From positions 29,327,964-29,391,963 of the forward strand of contig CM042536.1 of the NCBI GenBank assembly GCA_023630585.1: 64,000 nucleotides of DNA. The letters run 5' to 3'. Under the pieces are notes generated by a model. The model had not been told where the DNA came from. It ran no database searches and saw only the letters and a program-made list of their open reading frames with translations. Shown here piece by piece: positions 32,361-44,696 of this stretch; the first letter of the stretch is position 1; every line of letters starts with the position of its first letter. The stretch is from Cranoglanis bouderius. Lineage: Eukaryota; Chordata; Actinopteri; Siluriformes; Cranoglanididae. The position numbers and the translations under genes are program-made.

Positions 32361-32902
32361 AGACCCTGAACTGTGAACGGTGTAATAGTGGAAGTAGCGA
32401 GTGAGCCCCAATAGCACCATAAAACTACTGGTCTGAATGAAGTCGAGTTTCAGAAAGGCATGTATGCTTTTCTGTACCCTAAAAAGATCTGTGCTACTTT
32501 TTCCATTAGTCTGTCTATCCGTGTGTGTATGCGTGTGTGTGTATGTGTGTGTTTGGGGTGGGTCAGGCAAAAATGAGAGTGATGAAGGCATATTTTTAGG
32601 CCTGTTAGCCTATTTTGGGCGCAGGGCCGGAGGCGGGGGGTGCGCGCGAGTGAATTCGGTGAACTCACACTCCTACACAAGCACTATGTGCTGCTGAATA
32701 TATACAAAAACACACTATATTATAAAGGTACCTATTATTAGTAAGGATACAATACAATACAGAAAATGTTGCAAGTGATGTTTCAAACAAGACAGGAGAT
32801 ATCTCTTTTTTTTTTTTTTTCACCTCTTCCTAGGTGTTGCCTCTTCTCAGAATGGTTCTCTAGCCAGTCATGGTCATCTGTTATGCCAAGTATATAGAAT
32901 GT
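31475..32902. other. Intron 2 stretch with microsatellites
   Basis: Contains (AG)n near 32064-32088 and (TG)n at 32337-32360 and about 32521-32551. The stretch 31790-31880 is non-repetitive. No gene recognised. Confidence 0.5.
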
Positions 32903-33173
32903 ATGCGCGGAGTTTGCATGTTTGCTCCCCGTGCTTCAGGGGTTCCCTCCAGGTATTCCGGTTTCATCCCCAAGTCCAGAGACATACATTGAAGGCTGAT
33001 TGACATTTTCAGAGTCTGTCCATAGTGTATGAATGGGTGCGATTGTGCCCTGTGATGGGTTGGCACCCCGTCCAGGGTGTCCCCCACATTGTGCACCATG
33101 TTCCCTGGGACAGGCACCAGGCTCCCCATGACCTTGTGTAGGATAAGCGGTATGGAAAATGGATGGATGGATG
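32903..33173 (+). mobile_element. SINE body, 5'-truncated, GGAT tail
   Basis: Starts within the body (GCGGAGTTTGCATG) and runs through GCCCTGTGATGGGTTGGCAC to AGGATAAGCGGTATGG and (GGAT)n. The tRNA-like head is absent. Confidence 0.82.
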
Positions 33174-34129
33174 TTGACAAGACAGAATGTGAAAACTTCA
33201 AATTTTGACGTTAGACAAATTCAATGCCTCAAATGTTATTGTGCTTTTTTGCTTCTTTTTTTTGTTGTCACATTTGTAGCATTTCTAATTTGTAATTTGA
33301 CATTTTTAGTTGTCATTGCAACAGAAATAAGTAAAATAATAGTTGACACACACATATAAATAGATAAATAGACATAAAAAGAGATTCCTTCCACCTCCCA
33401 AAAGCATTAAATGTAATTTTAAACTGAAAAAAGGGTACTATGTGTTGTTCTTTATATAATAAAAATGTTGGCTGTGTAGTAAAATAATCAACTTTGGGGT
33501 GTAAACAGTACCTACGGTTCACGTCTGGCCGTGCCCGGTTGTTGATTATTTACCTATAACAGGACATCCTGACATGTTTCCTTTCCTTACTCCATTTATG
33601 GACATAACCAGGTTGAAAAAATATCGACTTGTCACAGGAAGTAAGAGTGATGACACAGACGTCGGCTACAAACCGAACAAAGAGGCCGAGAGAGAAAATG
33701 AAAGCCGGGTCATACCGAGTGGAGAGTGAAATGATGAGTGAGAGGAGGGAGAAAGAGAGGGTTAGAGAGAAGGATGAACAAGGAGGAGGAGGAGGAGGAG
33801 GAGGAGAAATAGATGGAATATGCAAATACAAACAGCAGTGAACAGGGTCATGGTTATGACTCCAGGCTGGTGTATGTGTGTGTGTGTGTGTTTTTTTGTT
33901 TTGTTTGTGTGAGCGTGTCTTCTGAAACCACACGAGTGCAACACTCTGACATCTCTCAAACATCTTCCTCAATGCGGCGGACCAGAGAGCTGGGGTCAGC
34001 CAAAAACCTGAGAGCGGAACAGCGAGAAAGACACACACACACACACACACACACACGCAGCGAAGACGTCACAATGCTCATTCTGCATTCATACACCATA
34101 TTAATGCACATGTGGGATATAAGCTCATT
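33174..34129. other. Intron 2 stretch with purine-rich and CA tracts
   Basis: Contains a (GGA)n run at about 33776-33806 in a longer purine-rich block, (TG)n at 33875-33891 and (AC)n at 34030-34056. No gene recognised; open frames here follow the simple repeats. Confidence 0.5.
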
Positions 34130-34139
34130 ATTCTTTCAT

Positions 34140-34560
34140 CGGAAATGAAAGAGCGGCAAGTGAAAGCAGACAGGGAGGGCAAAGGTCAATCCCTAAGGAT
34201 GAATTCACAGCGACAGCACGTTTGGTGTGTTCTTGACCTTTTAACCCTTGTGTCATTTGTTTTACTTCTCCGGGACTAAACCCAACTGAAATCCTGCTAA
34301 TTTATTTTTTTTTTTTTCCTGGACTTGCTTTTCTTTCATGGCGACACATGAGGGAAGCAGAAGTGATGAAAAATTATGAGTGCTCATAATTTGTCTTAAG
34401 CGCATAAGCTCTATGATAGACAGGGATTAGATGAATCTAATCTAATCACATCCTGATCATCATCCTTCTTCAGCATCTCATCAGCACTGAATTCTGGAAG
34501 AGTCCGCTGTTTGGTAGAAGATGCTGTCAGTCCCAGTACTCTAACCAGGTCACGTTTTTC
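34140..34560. promoter_or_regulatory. Candidate conserved element with TAATC sites
   Basis: Non-repetitive block in intron 2. It contains GGATTAGATGAATCTAATCT followed by AATCAC, that is, several TAATC/GATTA cores of the K50 (Otx/Pitx-type) homeodomain class close together, and an exact inverted repeat AAATTATGAG-TG-CTCATAATTT at 34371-34392. These features are typical of vertebrate developmental enhancers, but conservation was not tested. Confidence 0.3.
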
Positions 34561-34864
34561 AATCAGTTTTTATTTTCACTTTACATGTCTACATTGTTTA
34601 CAGTTATTTACACCAATATTCTGAAGTCAAACACAGTGTCATGAAGAAAGATGCTAGCTACATTATCATTTGTTTTTTAAAAACCTTTTCAATGTTTATT
34701 TCACCATGGCAATCATCAGTTTGCCAACGGTTACATTTGTTATCGATTAAAGAATGACTTTTTATCCATTTATAGCTGCATTTAATGTTGGAGAGTGTCA
34801 ACAAAACGGGTTCCTGTATTTTTCTCTCCAGAGAAGTTAAGTCCTCCGTCCATAGACTCTCCCC

Positions 34865-34985
34865 AGGCAGAAAACTTACTGGTTGTTATAATGCGCTGAC
34901 ACTGGAGACTCCTTCAAAAAAAAAAAAAAAAAATGTCGAATAACAGTCTCCTTAGAGCAAGCTTCACCATATCAGCCTTTCTCTT
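34865..34985 (+). repeat. Dispersed repeat family R1, fragment
   Basis: Carries GCGCTGACACTGGAGACTCC and GCAAGCTTCACCATATCA; an A run at about 34916-34933 interrupts it. Confidence 0.65.
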
Positions 34986-35235
34986 TGATAAATAAGAACA
35001 TGTTTATTACACTACATCATCAGTTGTTCTTAGTTCAGGAATAAAAAGATACGATGGTACGTATTTGACTAAAGTGCTTGGTTTGAATGCTGCGATCGTA
35101 AGGGATGCAAAAAGTTGGAGAACCCCTGATCTAGAAGGACCTAAGGGTTCCGTTCTCGTATATATGGACAAGATGACAAACATGTACTTGACACGAGTGT
35201 TAGTCACTGAGTGAAACTCTGTAGAGCACTGTATC

Positions 35236-35560
35236 TCTCTATCCACAGCTCTCTGTGTGTGTGTGTGCGTGTGTGTGTGTGTGCTAGTTATCTATCCATG
35301 GCTCTGTGTTTGTGCATATGTGTGTGTGTCTTATCTATCTAAGGCTGTATGTGTGTGTGTGTGTGTGTATGTGTGATATCTATTCACTCCTCTCCTGATT
35401 CTTCAGCGTGGTACAGCCCGGGGGATCTATAGTTGCTATAGTAACCCAGGCAAGCCTGTTATCAGCTAAGTGTAATGAAAGAAAACTCAATTCCGGCTTT
35501 AGTGCCACACACAAACACACACAGACACACACACACACAAACGCACACACACATAAACGC
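35236..35560. repeat. Degenerate TG/TATC tandem block and (AC)n
   Basis: Three imperfect units of about 50 bp combine a CTATC-rich part and a (TG)n run at about 35236-35385. A CA-rich tract lies at about 35507-35553. Confidence 0.8.
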
Positions 35561-36197
35561 ACTTCCCTGAAGCCACAGTAAAAGGTAAGGGCCGTGCTGG
35601 CATTTGCTTCAGTTTTCAGCTTAGCCCTCTACTTTAACCATGTAACAAAAAGTAGAAGATGTAACACTGATGAGCTGCGCTACATTCAGGTCAACCTGTG
35701 GACAAGCTTACATAACGTGTATCGCAGAACATGCTATAACCTTTACTGCTGGCGATATTTCTCATCCATGTGTTTCATTTATAGCTATTTCATTCTGCTT
35801 GACCATACCTGCTATCCAGATCACCAGGGCCAGAGATGCTAAACTCCTTCAGATGCTAAGCTCTACATGAATCTCACTTATAAACCCACTCACTTCCTGT
35901 TTTCAGTCACGTTTAGCTGGCTCATGTCTGTGTATAGTTAACAGGGAGTTTAGGGGCTTCGAACAAATACATTGAACTAATAAAACACTCCCAGTAATAT
36001 GAGTTGTTTTACATTAGTATTAATAGTATAAAAGATAATATAAGATTAAAGAATATTAAAGATTAGAGATTAAAGATTATAAAACATTATAATCTTTAGT
36101 GTTAAGCAAATTGGCTAGTTATACAAAATAAATAATACTAATAATATTACTATGATCCATATTGGTAAAGAGATGATAACTTACACCTGTCTAAATG
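35561..36197. other. Intron 2 stretch, AT-rich, with a small hairpin
   Basis: Contains an exact 12-bp stem TAAAGATTATAA / TTATAATCTTTA with a 4-nt loop at 36071-36098. No gene recognised. Confidence 0.5.
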
Positions 36198-36905
36198 AGG
36201 GTTGTCACGATACCATGAACATATCTTACGATACTATACCAGCTGAAGCATCACAATACCGCGCCATATTGTGTTGATTCATAATTCAAATCTACAAAGT
36301 TTACAGAAATACATAGATATAAACGAAAACAGACAAAACAGATTTTCCTCTGAATACTTTATTAATGAGGATGAATAACTGGCTGTTGGAAAAACCCGAG
36401 AACAATCTTACAATTGGCAAGCAACTAATTCAATGTGCCACATATTTCATCTGTCGTAATCTAGAGCAATGAAATCAGGCAAATGTCCTCAGAGAACTAA
36501 GAATGAGCACAACATTAGGAATAAATCACTGAATTTGGAAATGAAGTCCCCCCCCAAAACAAATCATAAAATTGGGAACGTTAGCTCGCTTACTAGCAAA
36601 CACGGCTAATTTTAGTATTTAGACACAGCGGTTAGCGTAATGTTAGCTCGGTTACTAGCAAACAGGAACTCTTTAAAGATTAAGGTAAAGAATTTAGGTT
36701 AAATGAAGCGTCACTAACCTTTGTGTATTCTGCAAAAGCAGTGAGATGCGTCGTTTTTGCGAAAATAGCATTTTCTACCGCACATATAACATAACTTACG
36801 GTACTACCGTATTGACGATACTACCGTTTAAAAAAATACAGTGGCGGTATTTTGAAGCTTTGGTATCGCGATACTACCGTAGTGCCAGTATACCATGCAA
36901 CCCTA
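36198..36905. mobile_element. hAT-like non-autonomous element
   Basis: The outer ends are short inverted repeats (AGGGTTG... / ...CAACCCT) and the subterminal regions are rich in CGATAC/GTATCG blocks in opposite orientation. TCTAAATG is present at 36190-36197 and again at 36907-36914, an 8-bp target duplication as made by hAT elements. About 708 bp, no coding capacity. Confidence 0.78.
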
Positions 36906-36914
36906 GTCTAAATG

Positions 36915-38549
36915 CACAGCTAGCAAGCAACTATGATTTCATGTAAGGTGAGGTCATGTCTTTCCTAAATGAAAAATTTCACCTTATTTCGCAATTTTCT
37001 TAAAAATTAAAACAGTGCTCTGCCAAAAGTTCAACTTCTCAGAGCACTCAGAGATGTCAAGTGCTTTTTTTATGCATCACCCGACCAAAGAAAGTCAAAC
37101 CAAGTAAGGTAAAATAAGGAGTAATATGCATCACTATGCTAATATTTCAATGTCAAAAATCGACTAGCGATACACTCTTTTGGGACATTCACTTTTCAGC
37201 TGTACAACCATGTTAGGGTTGTACTTAAACAGTAGCATACAAGTTGTAGAAGCGCTTATTGTCTTCTCTTCATTTTCCACGTCCAAAGATAATAGCTAAA
37301 GGTAAACCGGGCATCCTCCATATCCACATATTACCAGGCTAAATGTAGAGAAATAAATCGAATCTTCATTATTATTAATAATAAATCTAAGCTAGATAAA
37401 TAGCCAAGGTAGCTAGTTAGCCAGTACAATTCAGTACAAAGCAGAATTAGTGGTAACAGCATTGTTATGGTTACAGAGTACAGAGTAAAAAAGTGCTTGA
37501 CAGGAAATTTTATACCAGACATTTATCCAGAGATGTTATTTGAATGGGTCAAAGGTGACACTTCGTGGTCCGATTGGATCTCTTGGTGGTAAGGTGCTAA
37601 TTCATAAGCTATAGTTTAGTGCCATACATTTTTAGCTATACCTTTTAGTACTTCAGATAAAACCTTAATACAAGAAAAGAAAGAAAAAAACAAAACACGT
37701 CTAACCCTGCTTTTGTCTCTCATTCAGCAAGCGATACTGTTTTGATTAGTGTGTTTCCAGTTTTCTTCTAGAAAGGAATGCTACTAGTCAAAATGTATTT
37801 TGTATCTCTTTTCTATAACACTGTATATAATAAAGCTCAGCGAAAGATAAAGCTACGGTTTTACTTGTTGAAGACTGATTTTCTCAGTTGTTCTTAAATA
37901 AACTATGCAGACAAACTATTAGCAAAGCGGTTACTTTCAAGCATGGTTCGATTAGCTAGGCTTTGACTCAGCTAAGTAGCCGTTAGCCCCTTTTCCCCCT
38001 CAGAAATACAAAGTAGGTCGTTAAATTCAATTAAGTGAAGCAGCTACAGGCCTGCCGTTAAGACCACATCAACTTCCATGTTAGTTTGAACGGATATCTC
38101 TATAGGACTATTCGGCTGACCGAAATCCGTGGCTGTGAGCCGCTATCGCTAACCCTAAACACACAAGCTGCTGTGGGGGGAGGGATTCAAAGCTGCATGT
38201 CCACGTTTAAGGAAAATGTTTTGTGTACTTCCTTTAGAAAAAAGTGCCTGCCATCGATGCTCAGTTTTGCCTCTCCGCCCAGGCGAGAGCTGAAACGAAC
38301 GCTACCCGCCGGCTGTATCTAGGCAACGCGAGTGCACTGGAGCAGGAAAAGAGCCTGTGCCAAAAAATTCGCCTGCTCTTTAGGAGACGCTGCAAAATGA
38401 TGAGAGCTCTGTCTCTTTCTCTTGCAGCGTACTTTCGCCTGCCACTAATCCCTCATTTCTTGTTGTCGCTCTGAGTGTCTCTGGCTTTTGATTGTTTCCG
38501 ATTCTGTGGCGTTTCATACACAGGGTGGCATACAGCTTTGGACCTTGTA

Positions 38550-38550
<1 letters not shown>
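36915..38550. other. Intron 2 stretch, mostly unclassified
   Basis: No transposon end recognised. About 38200-38480 is richer in GC and has an open frame at 38244-38474 without a known domain; a TTGCAG inside it resembles an acceptor, but no matching exon of the gene is recognisable. Confidence 0.4.

Positions 38551-38600
<50 letters not shown>
38551..38600. repeat. (AC)n microsatellite
   Basis: Uninterrupted CA repeat of 25 units. Confidence 0.98.
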
Positions 38601-38604
<4 letters not shown>

Positions 38605-38684
38605 TGAATAACATTCGATTATAAGTCTTGTCTAGGCGTTACCCCAGCATGACTGTTACGTATACCCAACCAACCACCTCATCT

Positions 38685-38878
38685 CTTCATCCATCCACCC
38701 ATCCACTTACACGTTCCTCCATCTACACACCCATCTATCCATCTACCATCCATCGACCCACCATCTACTTACACATCCATCCATCCATCAAGTCGTTCAT
38801 CCATCCATTCATTTACCCATCTTTCTACACGTCCATCCATCCAAATCCGCTCATCTAATCATCCATCCACCCATCAGC

Positions 38879-38955
<77 letters not shown>
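38685..38955. repeat. (CCAT)n-type region ending in (ATCT)n
   Basis: An imperfect CATC/CCAT-rich block gives way to an uninterrupted (ATCT)n run at about 38877-38955. Confidence 0.95.
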
Positions 38956-39600
38956 CCTTCATCTATCCACTGTATAGATGAGTGTGTACGTGTTTATTAT
39001 TTATGGATGCATGTGCATATGTCTCTACTCCTAACCCTGTATGTGTGTGTTATTTATTTATTTATTTTTATTTTTTGTGTGTGTGTGAAAGTTTGTGTAG
39101 TTCTGTAGTAATGTAGTATGTAGTGTGTGTAATGGCTGTGTAATGGTGTAATGCATGTGTGTATGTGATGCTTCTGACAATCTGAGAGAGGCTTATGTTG
39201 TTCCCGCTCTGCCGGACTGGGTAGTGGAACGGAGTGAGGCTTTTGACATTTATCTACCAGAAAGAAGGAGAGTGAAAGATAGACACAGCGATAGACAGGA
39301 AAGAAACGGATGGACATAGGGATATGTGTGTGAGAGAAGAAAGAGGGGGGAAGGATGCAGAGAATGTGAGGGAGAGATAGACAGACACACAGAGAGAGAG
39401 AGAGAGAGAGAGTGTGTTGCCACTTAGCAGTGACCTACAATGCAGGCACACACACGGACACACATGCACACACACGCACATGCACACATCAAAAGGAATA
39501 ACGATCCAAATCTACACTCATGTATTCTAGGTCACAGCAGCCCACCCCCATATCCTTTTTTTTTTCTTTTTTTCAAATTGCAACCATGATGCGATGCAGG
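38956..39600. other. Simple-sequence-rich stretch
   Basis: Imperfect TG tracts near 39040-39090 and 39120-39165, (AG)n at about 39390-39412 and an interrupted CA tract at 39447-39487. No gene. Confidence 0.6.
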
Positions 39601-39608
39601 GCCACAGT

Positions 39609-39747
39609 AGTGTGTGTGTGTGTGTGTGTTTACCTTTAGGCAAATCAGAGCATCTGGAGTCCTGATTTCTGCTGACAAATTCACCATGTTCCTCTTCATC
39701 TTTTTGGCCACATCAAATCTGACCTCACAGAAATGTCTGGCACTATG

Positions 39748-39811
<64 letters not shown>

Positions 39812-39906
39812 ATATTTTTGGTTGTTTTGTCCTCTATAGCTGCACCAGTGCTGCTTCTCAAATGGTTCTGCTGCCAGTGGGAATCAAGGAGAAGAACGCC
39901 TGGCTG

Positions 39907-39951
<45 letters not shown>
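39609..39951. repeat. (TG)n and (AG)n microsatellites
   Basis: (TG)n at 39609-39629 and 39750-39810, and (AG)n at 39909-39951. The open frames spanning these on both strands are repeat artefacts. Confidence 0.97.
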
Positions 39952-40075
39952 TAGTGAAAATACATGTTCATTACCTAATGGAAAACATACACCGTATGTA
40001 CCCTGCACTTGAAAAACCCCCCACCTTTTTTGAAGGTAGACTGGCAGATGCTGATTATATAGAGTTTATACAGTT

Positions 40076-40238
40076 TTATACAGAAATCAAGACTCAGATT
40101 TTAAAAAAATGAAGACTTAAATACAGAAATGAATGATCAAATACAGAAATCAAGGCTCAGATTCAAAGATCAAGATTCAAATACAGATATCAAGAAACAA
40201 ATCCAGTAATCAAGACTCAAATACAGAACCCCTGCTTG
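40076..40238 (+). repeat. About 20-bp minisatellite, 7-8 units
   Basis: Degenerate units near ACAGAAATCAAGACTCAAAT follow each other with small length changes (19-24 bp). Confidence 0.88.
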
Positions 40239-40995
40239 TGTCTACCTGTGACAAATAGAGCTCCTATTCACAAGTTTACTAACAGTAAGCTTGCAAGCTA
40301 GGTTTCAGGGATCACTTAAATCACCTGAAAATCACTTAGGAGCTGCTGAACATAATCTCTAACCCAATTAACTGCCAAAATGATTAAAGTCTTACAGATT
40401 TTGTTCAGAGGTTTTGAACATCCCCGCCCCGTCATCCTCCTTCATACTGTATTCTACAGACTGATCCGAGACAGCACTATGACTACAGCTATTCCCCTGG
40501 ATTATGTACAAATACAACCACAGGACCACATCACACTTCCATGAGTCATTTATTAACATGAACATGATATACTGTAAATGCCTTTGCCACATATTTATTA
40601 ATTAAGTCTGCATAATCTGAAAGTGCGGAGAAAGTGTGCAGGAGCAAGATTTTCTTTGCACCAGTATGAATTCTTCACTGAATGCAAACCCATAGAATTT
40701 GATATGCACTATTATATGTATGAAATATATATGAATATATGAAGTAATATGTATGAAAAACCCCATATAGCCTGAAAATAAATGTGCCAATAACCTGAGA
40801 AAGTAGCCTGATAAACCCAAAGCCCTTTATTCGTTTTAATAAATTTACGTTCAGTGCAGGCTGCCATGTCACAAGTCATAAATCACCTCTGATTCCATAC
40901 AATTTTACCGTGGAAAGTATAGGCTATGAGAAAGCAACAAGAAAATAAATAAATTTTAAAAAAGCATATAATAATAATTTTAAAAATAAAACACC

Positions 40996-41027
<32 letters not shown>

Positions 41028-41260
41028 CAACAACAATAATAATAATATTTACTTGTATTATTCATTATTATTTAACAATAATTGTTTTCAGTAAAATTGT
41101 TTGCTGTAATTATTAATTATGCATTAAAATTATTGCAATTATGGTTTGTATGTTTTTTTTCCTTCTACTTCTTTTCCTTCTTCTTCTTCTTAAGATTTTT
41201 CAAATATAGCACAAGATACAGCAAGTACAACAAAAACTACTACTATTACTAATAGTAGGG

Positions 41261-41308
<48 letters not shown>

Positions 41309-42009
41309 TTTATTAATTAAAATAAATGGGAGAAAAGATTAGAAGATTTTAATTATAATAAATGCCCTGACTTATTTTACTAGTTATGTATTTAATAGAG
41401 GTTTCTGTAAAGTGTATAAAAAAATAATAATTAGTCTTGCTTGCTTTTGGTTACTTTGGGTTAATTTGATTAATTTAAGATTTTATTAATTGAGGCTTTG
41501 ACATTTTCTTAAGGGTCCATTGTACCAAAGGTTCTCTGTTCCAGTTGTGGAGACCCAATGCATTTTAGCATTTTTTCTCTGCTCCATTAAGCTTGTTTTT
41601 TAAACATCATCATCATAATTATCATGTCCCTGCTGACCTGACTCAGATGTGTTAAAACAAGATACTGTCCACTGCATACGCTAGCCGCTAGCCGTTACTC
41701 CAGCTCTCGTGTTTAATTGTGGCTCCTTCTGATAAAAGTGTCTTTCACGTGCATAAATGTAGATGTAAATTTATTGGATTTCCTGTTGTATTAGCTTTGA
41801 TAAATAGCATTTAATTGTTTTGAGTTCCCAAATTTGTGCCCACTTTTGATGGTATTGGATATTTAATGATGGGGCATGCTAGTATAGTGATATGCTATAT
41901 AGTATATATAGTACATGCTAGAAAATATTCTATCGTGGAGTGCTGTGATGACATTACCACCCTGTTGATTGTTTTACCAGAGGCCGAAAAATAGAATTTC
42001 CGACTGTTT
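40239..42009. other. Intron 2 stretch with trinucleotide repeats
   Basis: Contains (CCA)n(CAA)n(ATA)n at 40990-41048 and (ATA)n at about 41260-41308. The rest is AT-rich and unclassified; no gene seen. Confidence 0.55.
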
Positions 42010-42530
42010 TGGGGGTGCCAGTGTTCAGCATTGAATTGATTAGTGATGTCACACTTCACAGTGGTGGTTAATGGCTTATAAAAATGTAGACACTCAGGGC
42101 TTTAAGAATTAGCAGTTTTTAATAAGTATTTCCTTTAAAAAATTTTTTTAATCTAGCCTACTAGGTTTAAATAGGTTTAAATTTATTGTGGCAGTTGTAT
42201 ACAGTGTTTTACTATCAAAAAAGCTTTAGTTGTGCTGTCTGTTTTATCTCTGTGCCAATGTTATTGTGTAGAGGTGTGAATTGTTTGCCCAGAAGGTGAC
42301 TCACACCCCTCCCCTTTCCCATAAACCTGCTCACCAGCAGCTAAACACAGTCACGATACTCTACACACAGAAACCCAACAGTGTCCTGACTAATCTTATA
42401 ACAGACTTGTGTGATAAAATAACTCATTTGTTTATACTGACTGAAAATGTCTGATAAGTCGATTTACATTCCGACAGTGGAATGAAAGGGCAGTGTACTG
42501 CGAGAAAGGGTTAATAACAGCATGCCAACA
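42010..42530 (-). repeat. Dispersed repeat family R3, copy 2 (inverted)
   Basis: Reverse complement of 3655-4205, with blocks such as TACTCTACACACAGAAACCC and GACTCACACCCCT. Several small indels separate the two copies. Confidence 0.78.
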
Positions 42531-42548
42531 TGTTTTATTCCACTTATA

Positions 42549-42551
<3 letters not shown>

Positions 42552-42632
<81 letters not shown>
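42552..42632. repeat. (TA)n microsatellite
   Basis: About 40 uninterrupted TA units between repeats R3 and R1. Confidence 0.98.
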
Positions 42633-42636
<4 letters not shown>

Positions 42637-42639
42637 AAA

Positions 42640-42940
42640 AAAAAAACTTTTTTACTTATTAACAGCCTTCCGTCCTGATTACAAAGCGCTGCCACTAGAG
42701 ACTCCTTCCAAAATTGCTAAATAAAACCTCTCACTATCAACAATTAATGATTTTTTTGGGTTGGTTTTGCTTGCTTATGTGGAGCATTCGCAATACAAGT
42801 CCCTATGTAAGTTGTTACTATAGAAACAATAATGTTACAACAAGCACATTATATAAACTTGTGACTTGCCTGTCAGAGCTGCTGTTACAGAAAATTAATC
42901 AACACCTTCTGACCAATCAGAATCAAGAACAGCACTTAGG
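42640..42940 (+). repeat. Dispersed repeat family R1 copy
   Basis: Has GCGCTGCCACTAGAGACTCC near the left, GTTGTTACTATAGAAACAAT in the middle and ACACCTTCTGACCAATCAGA at the right, in the same order as at 910-1215. Confidence 0.75.
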
Positions 42941-42979
42941 TAAAAAATCAGGCTCGATGGGTCCAACACAATTTATTTA

Positions 42980-43220
42980 TAACTGCAGTATCCGGTGTCA
43001 CCCAGATGAGGATGGGTTTCCTTTTGAGTCTGGTTCCTCTCAAGGTTTCTTCCTCATGTCGTTTCAGGGAGTTTTTCCTTGCCACCGTCGCCTCTGGCTT
43101 GCTCATTGGGGATAAATTAATAAATTTAAAATCTATGTCCTGAATTCATATATTTCTGTAAAGCTGCTTTGGGACAATGTCCATTGTTAAAAGCGCTATA
43201 CAAATAAACTGAACTTGAAC
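42980..43220 (+). repeat. Common teleost interspersed repeat
   Basis: Contains CCAGATGAGGATGGGTTTCC, TTTCTTCCTCATGTCGTTTC, AAGCTGCTTTGGGACAATGT and AAGCGCTATACAAATAAACT, phrases that recur throughout fish genomes. Probably the 3' part of a retroelement or a SINE; class not certain. Confidence 0.75.
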
Positions 43221-43499
43221 TCAACGGCTGCAGACCTGACTGTAAACAGCATTTGTAGCTGAACTACTCTAATTCATGTCTCCATGTTTCTCAAAGAGCC
43301 TGCAACTGCAACCCTTCCACATCTCTCTCTCCTCCCCGTCATCTGTCAGCTTTATGTGGCCTTCTAATGATTACATCATGCCGCCCCCTGCTACCCGTGT
43401 GATTAAACACATTTTACCTCAAGAGAAAAATAAATAGATAAATAAATCAAGGAATTCATTTTTAGAGCCTTCATCTTGTAGCTATTCTGTAAACTCTAT
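43221..43499. other. Short unclassified intron stretch
   Basis: No recognisable feature beyond an (AAAT)-like run near 43428-43447. Confidence 0.45.
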
Positions 43500-43745
43500 G
43501 CTGTAAAATGCTAATGTGGCTAACCAGAGGTGAAAGTTAATAGAGTCCAGTTAGCATTATGTAAATTGTGTGCTGAAGTCATTCAGTACTTGCTTTAAAG
43601 CGCTTTATTTAGTGACATAATTTCACTTTAAAATGCATGGAGTCAAAAAAGGGGGGTGGGGGTGGGTGTTAACGGGGTTATTGTTGCATATTTACAAGGT
43701 TTTATACCATGTTTCAAGATGGCTGCCACTCATTTTGGTAAAGTA
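43500..43745 (+). repeat. Dispersed repeat family R5, copy 1
   Basis: Matches 46175-46395 in the same orientation (CTAACCAGAGGTGAAAG, TTTCAAGATGGCTGCCACT). A third, shorter relative is at about 43990-44110 (AGTGGAGTGCTAACGTGGCT). Confidence 0.7.
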
Positions 43746-44150
43746 TCTGTAGTAGGTTACATTAAAATGTTGGTAAGCAACAGCTTTAACAGTTAATGTT
43801 GACTTTGATGACCTTCATGATTTAGTAAGCTTGATTTGCAGCTTGAATCAGTCCTGCTGTTTGAGAGCCAGCTTTTGTAGGTTAACGTTAGCATTTTCTG
43901 TTTAAAATTCGATGCAAATTTCAGGCTAAATTTAGGGCTTTGCTGGGAAGTGAGAATAACACCTACATTCATTTGTCGTAGTAAGGCACAGACTGAAAAG
44001 TGGAGTGCTAACGTGGCTTACACAGAATGAAAGTTAGTTAAAACCAGCTAGCATACCCCCATAATGCTCGCCTGACTTGCTTTCCTTAGCAACATAATTT
44101 TTGGCTGAAATATGAAATCTAAGATCTAAGCCATATTCCTCGTCTCTCTC

Positions 44151-44152
<2 letters not shown>

Positions 44153-44221
<69 letters not shown>
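44153..44221. repeat. (TG)n microsatellite
   Basis: About 34 TG units with one TA interruption. Confidence 0.98.
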
Positions 44222-44449
44222 GTAGTGGAAGGTACAGAGGTGTAGTTGCTGGAAGCCTTACAAGAATTGGCCTCATTTCAGGCCACTGTGACGCAGCATT
44301 TCTTTATTTGGCACAGAACTACACTATTATGGTAGTAAATGTTCTGAGACTGTACTGACGTCCAGGACGATTTGGTCACACAGTTAAAATAAAGATAATT
44401 CATTTTGTTTGCTCTTGAGTCCCTGTATTGTTAGATCTAGGGTTGTAAA

Positions 44450-44611
44450 TATGTATAGAATGTCTTTGTATGCTGTAGCTATAAGATTTCCCTTCACCGG
44501 AACTAAGTGACCTAAACCTGTTCCAGCATGACGATGCCCCTGTGCACAAAACGAGCACCATGAAGACATGGTTTGCCAAGGTTGAAGTGGAAGAACTCAA
44601 GGGTCCAGCAC
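44450..44611 (-). mobile_element. Truncated, inverted copy of the Tc1-derived element
   Basis: Only the central 162 bp of the element seen whole at 46594-47114, in reverse complement; the end repeats are missing. The match between these two is visibly closer than either is to the copy at 350-820. Reads G-T-G-C-A-C-A-A-A-A-C of the D-x-A-P-V-H-K transposase motif on the plus strand. Confidence 0.85.
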
Positions 44612-44696
44612 GGTTATGAATACATTATTTGGATTGGGCAGGTAATGTGTTCTAAACCGATACAAATAGAGATGCAAATTATTTTTGATTTATTTT

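Noticed and set aside
38244..38474. Possible additional exon with an upstream TTGCAG
   Set aside because: The translation has no RRM or known domain, the phase does not fit the expected third exon, and there is no matching donor of note.
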